A stretch of DNA of 5,106 bases from Alphaproteobacteria bacterium (lineage in GTDB: Bacteria; Pseudomonadota; Alphaproteobacteria; Micavibrionales; UBA1664), in NCBI GenBank assembly GCA_018969935.1, contig JAGWXJ010000127.1, positions 1 through 5,106 of the forward strand, read 5' to 3'. Positions 4,969 through 5,106 of the stretch are shown piece after piece. The notes beneath the pieces are model-generated. The model saw only the letters and a list, made by a program, of their open reading frames with translations. It was not told where the DNA came from and ran no database searches. Numbering within the stretch: the first letter of the stretch is position 1; each line of letters opens with the position of its first letter. Made by a program: the position numbers and the translations under genes.

Positions 4969-5106
4969 ATGCTCTCGACTTTCCGCCCCATCCCGCGCGC
5001 ACCGTTCGTAACAACCCAACTGGGTCTGGATCCGGATGCGAACCCCGGCGTAGTTGAAATCATCGATGGTATTCAAAACCGTTTCATATCGGCTCAAGCA
5101 GGCACC
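4969..5106 (+). CDS. Partial gene (3' end outside window): unrecognised protein
   Basis: ATG at 4969 begins 46 codons that remain open to the right edge. It starts 4 nt after the TGA of the 217-residue gene. A run of five G (4955-4959) lies 9 nt before the ATG as a possible ribosome site, so translational coupling is likely. The visible N-terminus is MLSTFRPIPRAPFVTTQLG, then an acidic LDPDANPGVVEIIDGIQNRF stretch. There is no signal peptide or membrane segment in this part. Too little is present to assign a function. The minus-strand ORF over the same bases (4875-5063) looks like a shadow. Confidence 0.6.
   Translation, partial: MLSTFRPIPRAPFVTTQLGLDPDANPGVVEIIDGIQNRFISAQAGT

Overview
The window looks like an ordinary chromosomal stretch of a moderate-GC alphaproteobacterium. 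The Dcd and MurA sequences read like alphaproteobacterial versions, for example the VTPLEPGWEG stretch of Dcd and the MxIMPDxWIR-type Dcd start. This assignment rests on remembered family sequences, not on a search. No integrase, transposase, phage gene, toxin-antitoxin pair or CRISPR repeat is visible.

Left part (1-1620). A 5'-truncated gene on the plus strand carries a possible transglutaminase/papain-like Cys-His-Asp triad. It converges, with a 20-nt overlap, on a minus-strand group. Read in the minus direction, that group is tRNA-Thr(GGT), then 21 nt later a membrane-anchored SOUL-family haem-binding-like protein, then 25 nt later a lipoprotein with a possible BamE/SmpA-like core. The three may be transcribed together, although an extended -10 box lies directly before the lipoprotein gene.

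Middle part (1621-2337). A 46-codon, very basic small ORF runs on the plus strand. Its stop overlaps the stop of a convergent minus-strand gene for a small membrane protein with two hydrophobic segments. The 187-nt region between that gene and dcd is divergent and holds a 12-bp perfect palindrome, an interrupted hairpin and weak promoter candidates.

Right part (2338-5106). dcd (dCTP deaminase, dUTP/dTTP supply) and murA (first committed step of peptidoglycan synthesis) form an overlapping pair. No conventional in-frame murA start exists downstream of dcd, so murA must begin inside dcd and its protein gains a polar N-terminal extension of about 45 residues. After a 76-nt gap with alternative inverted repeats comes an unrecognised 217-residue protein. 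A second unrecognised gene starts 4 nt later and runs off the window.

I see no convincing new multi-gene system. The points most worth a second look are the dcd/murA overlap with its MurA extension, the duplicated haem-protein motif, the truncated Cys-His-Asp protein and the unrecognised gene pair at the right edge.
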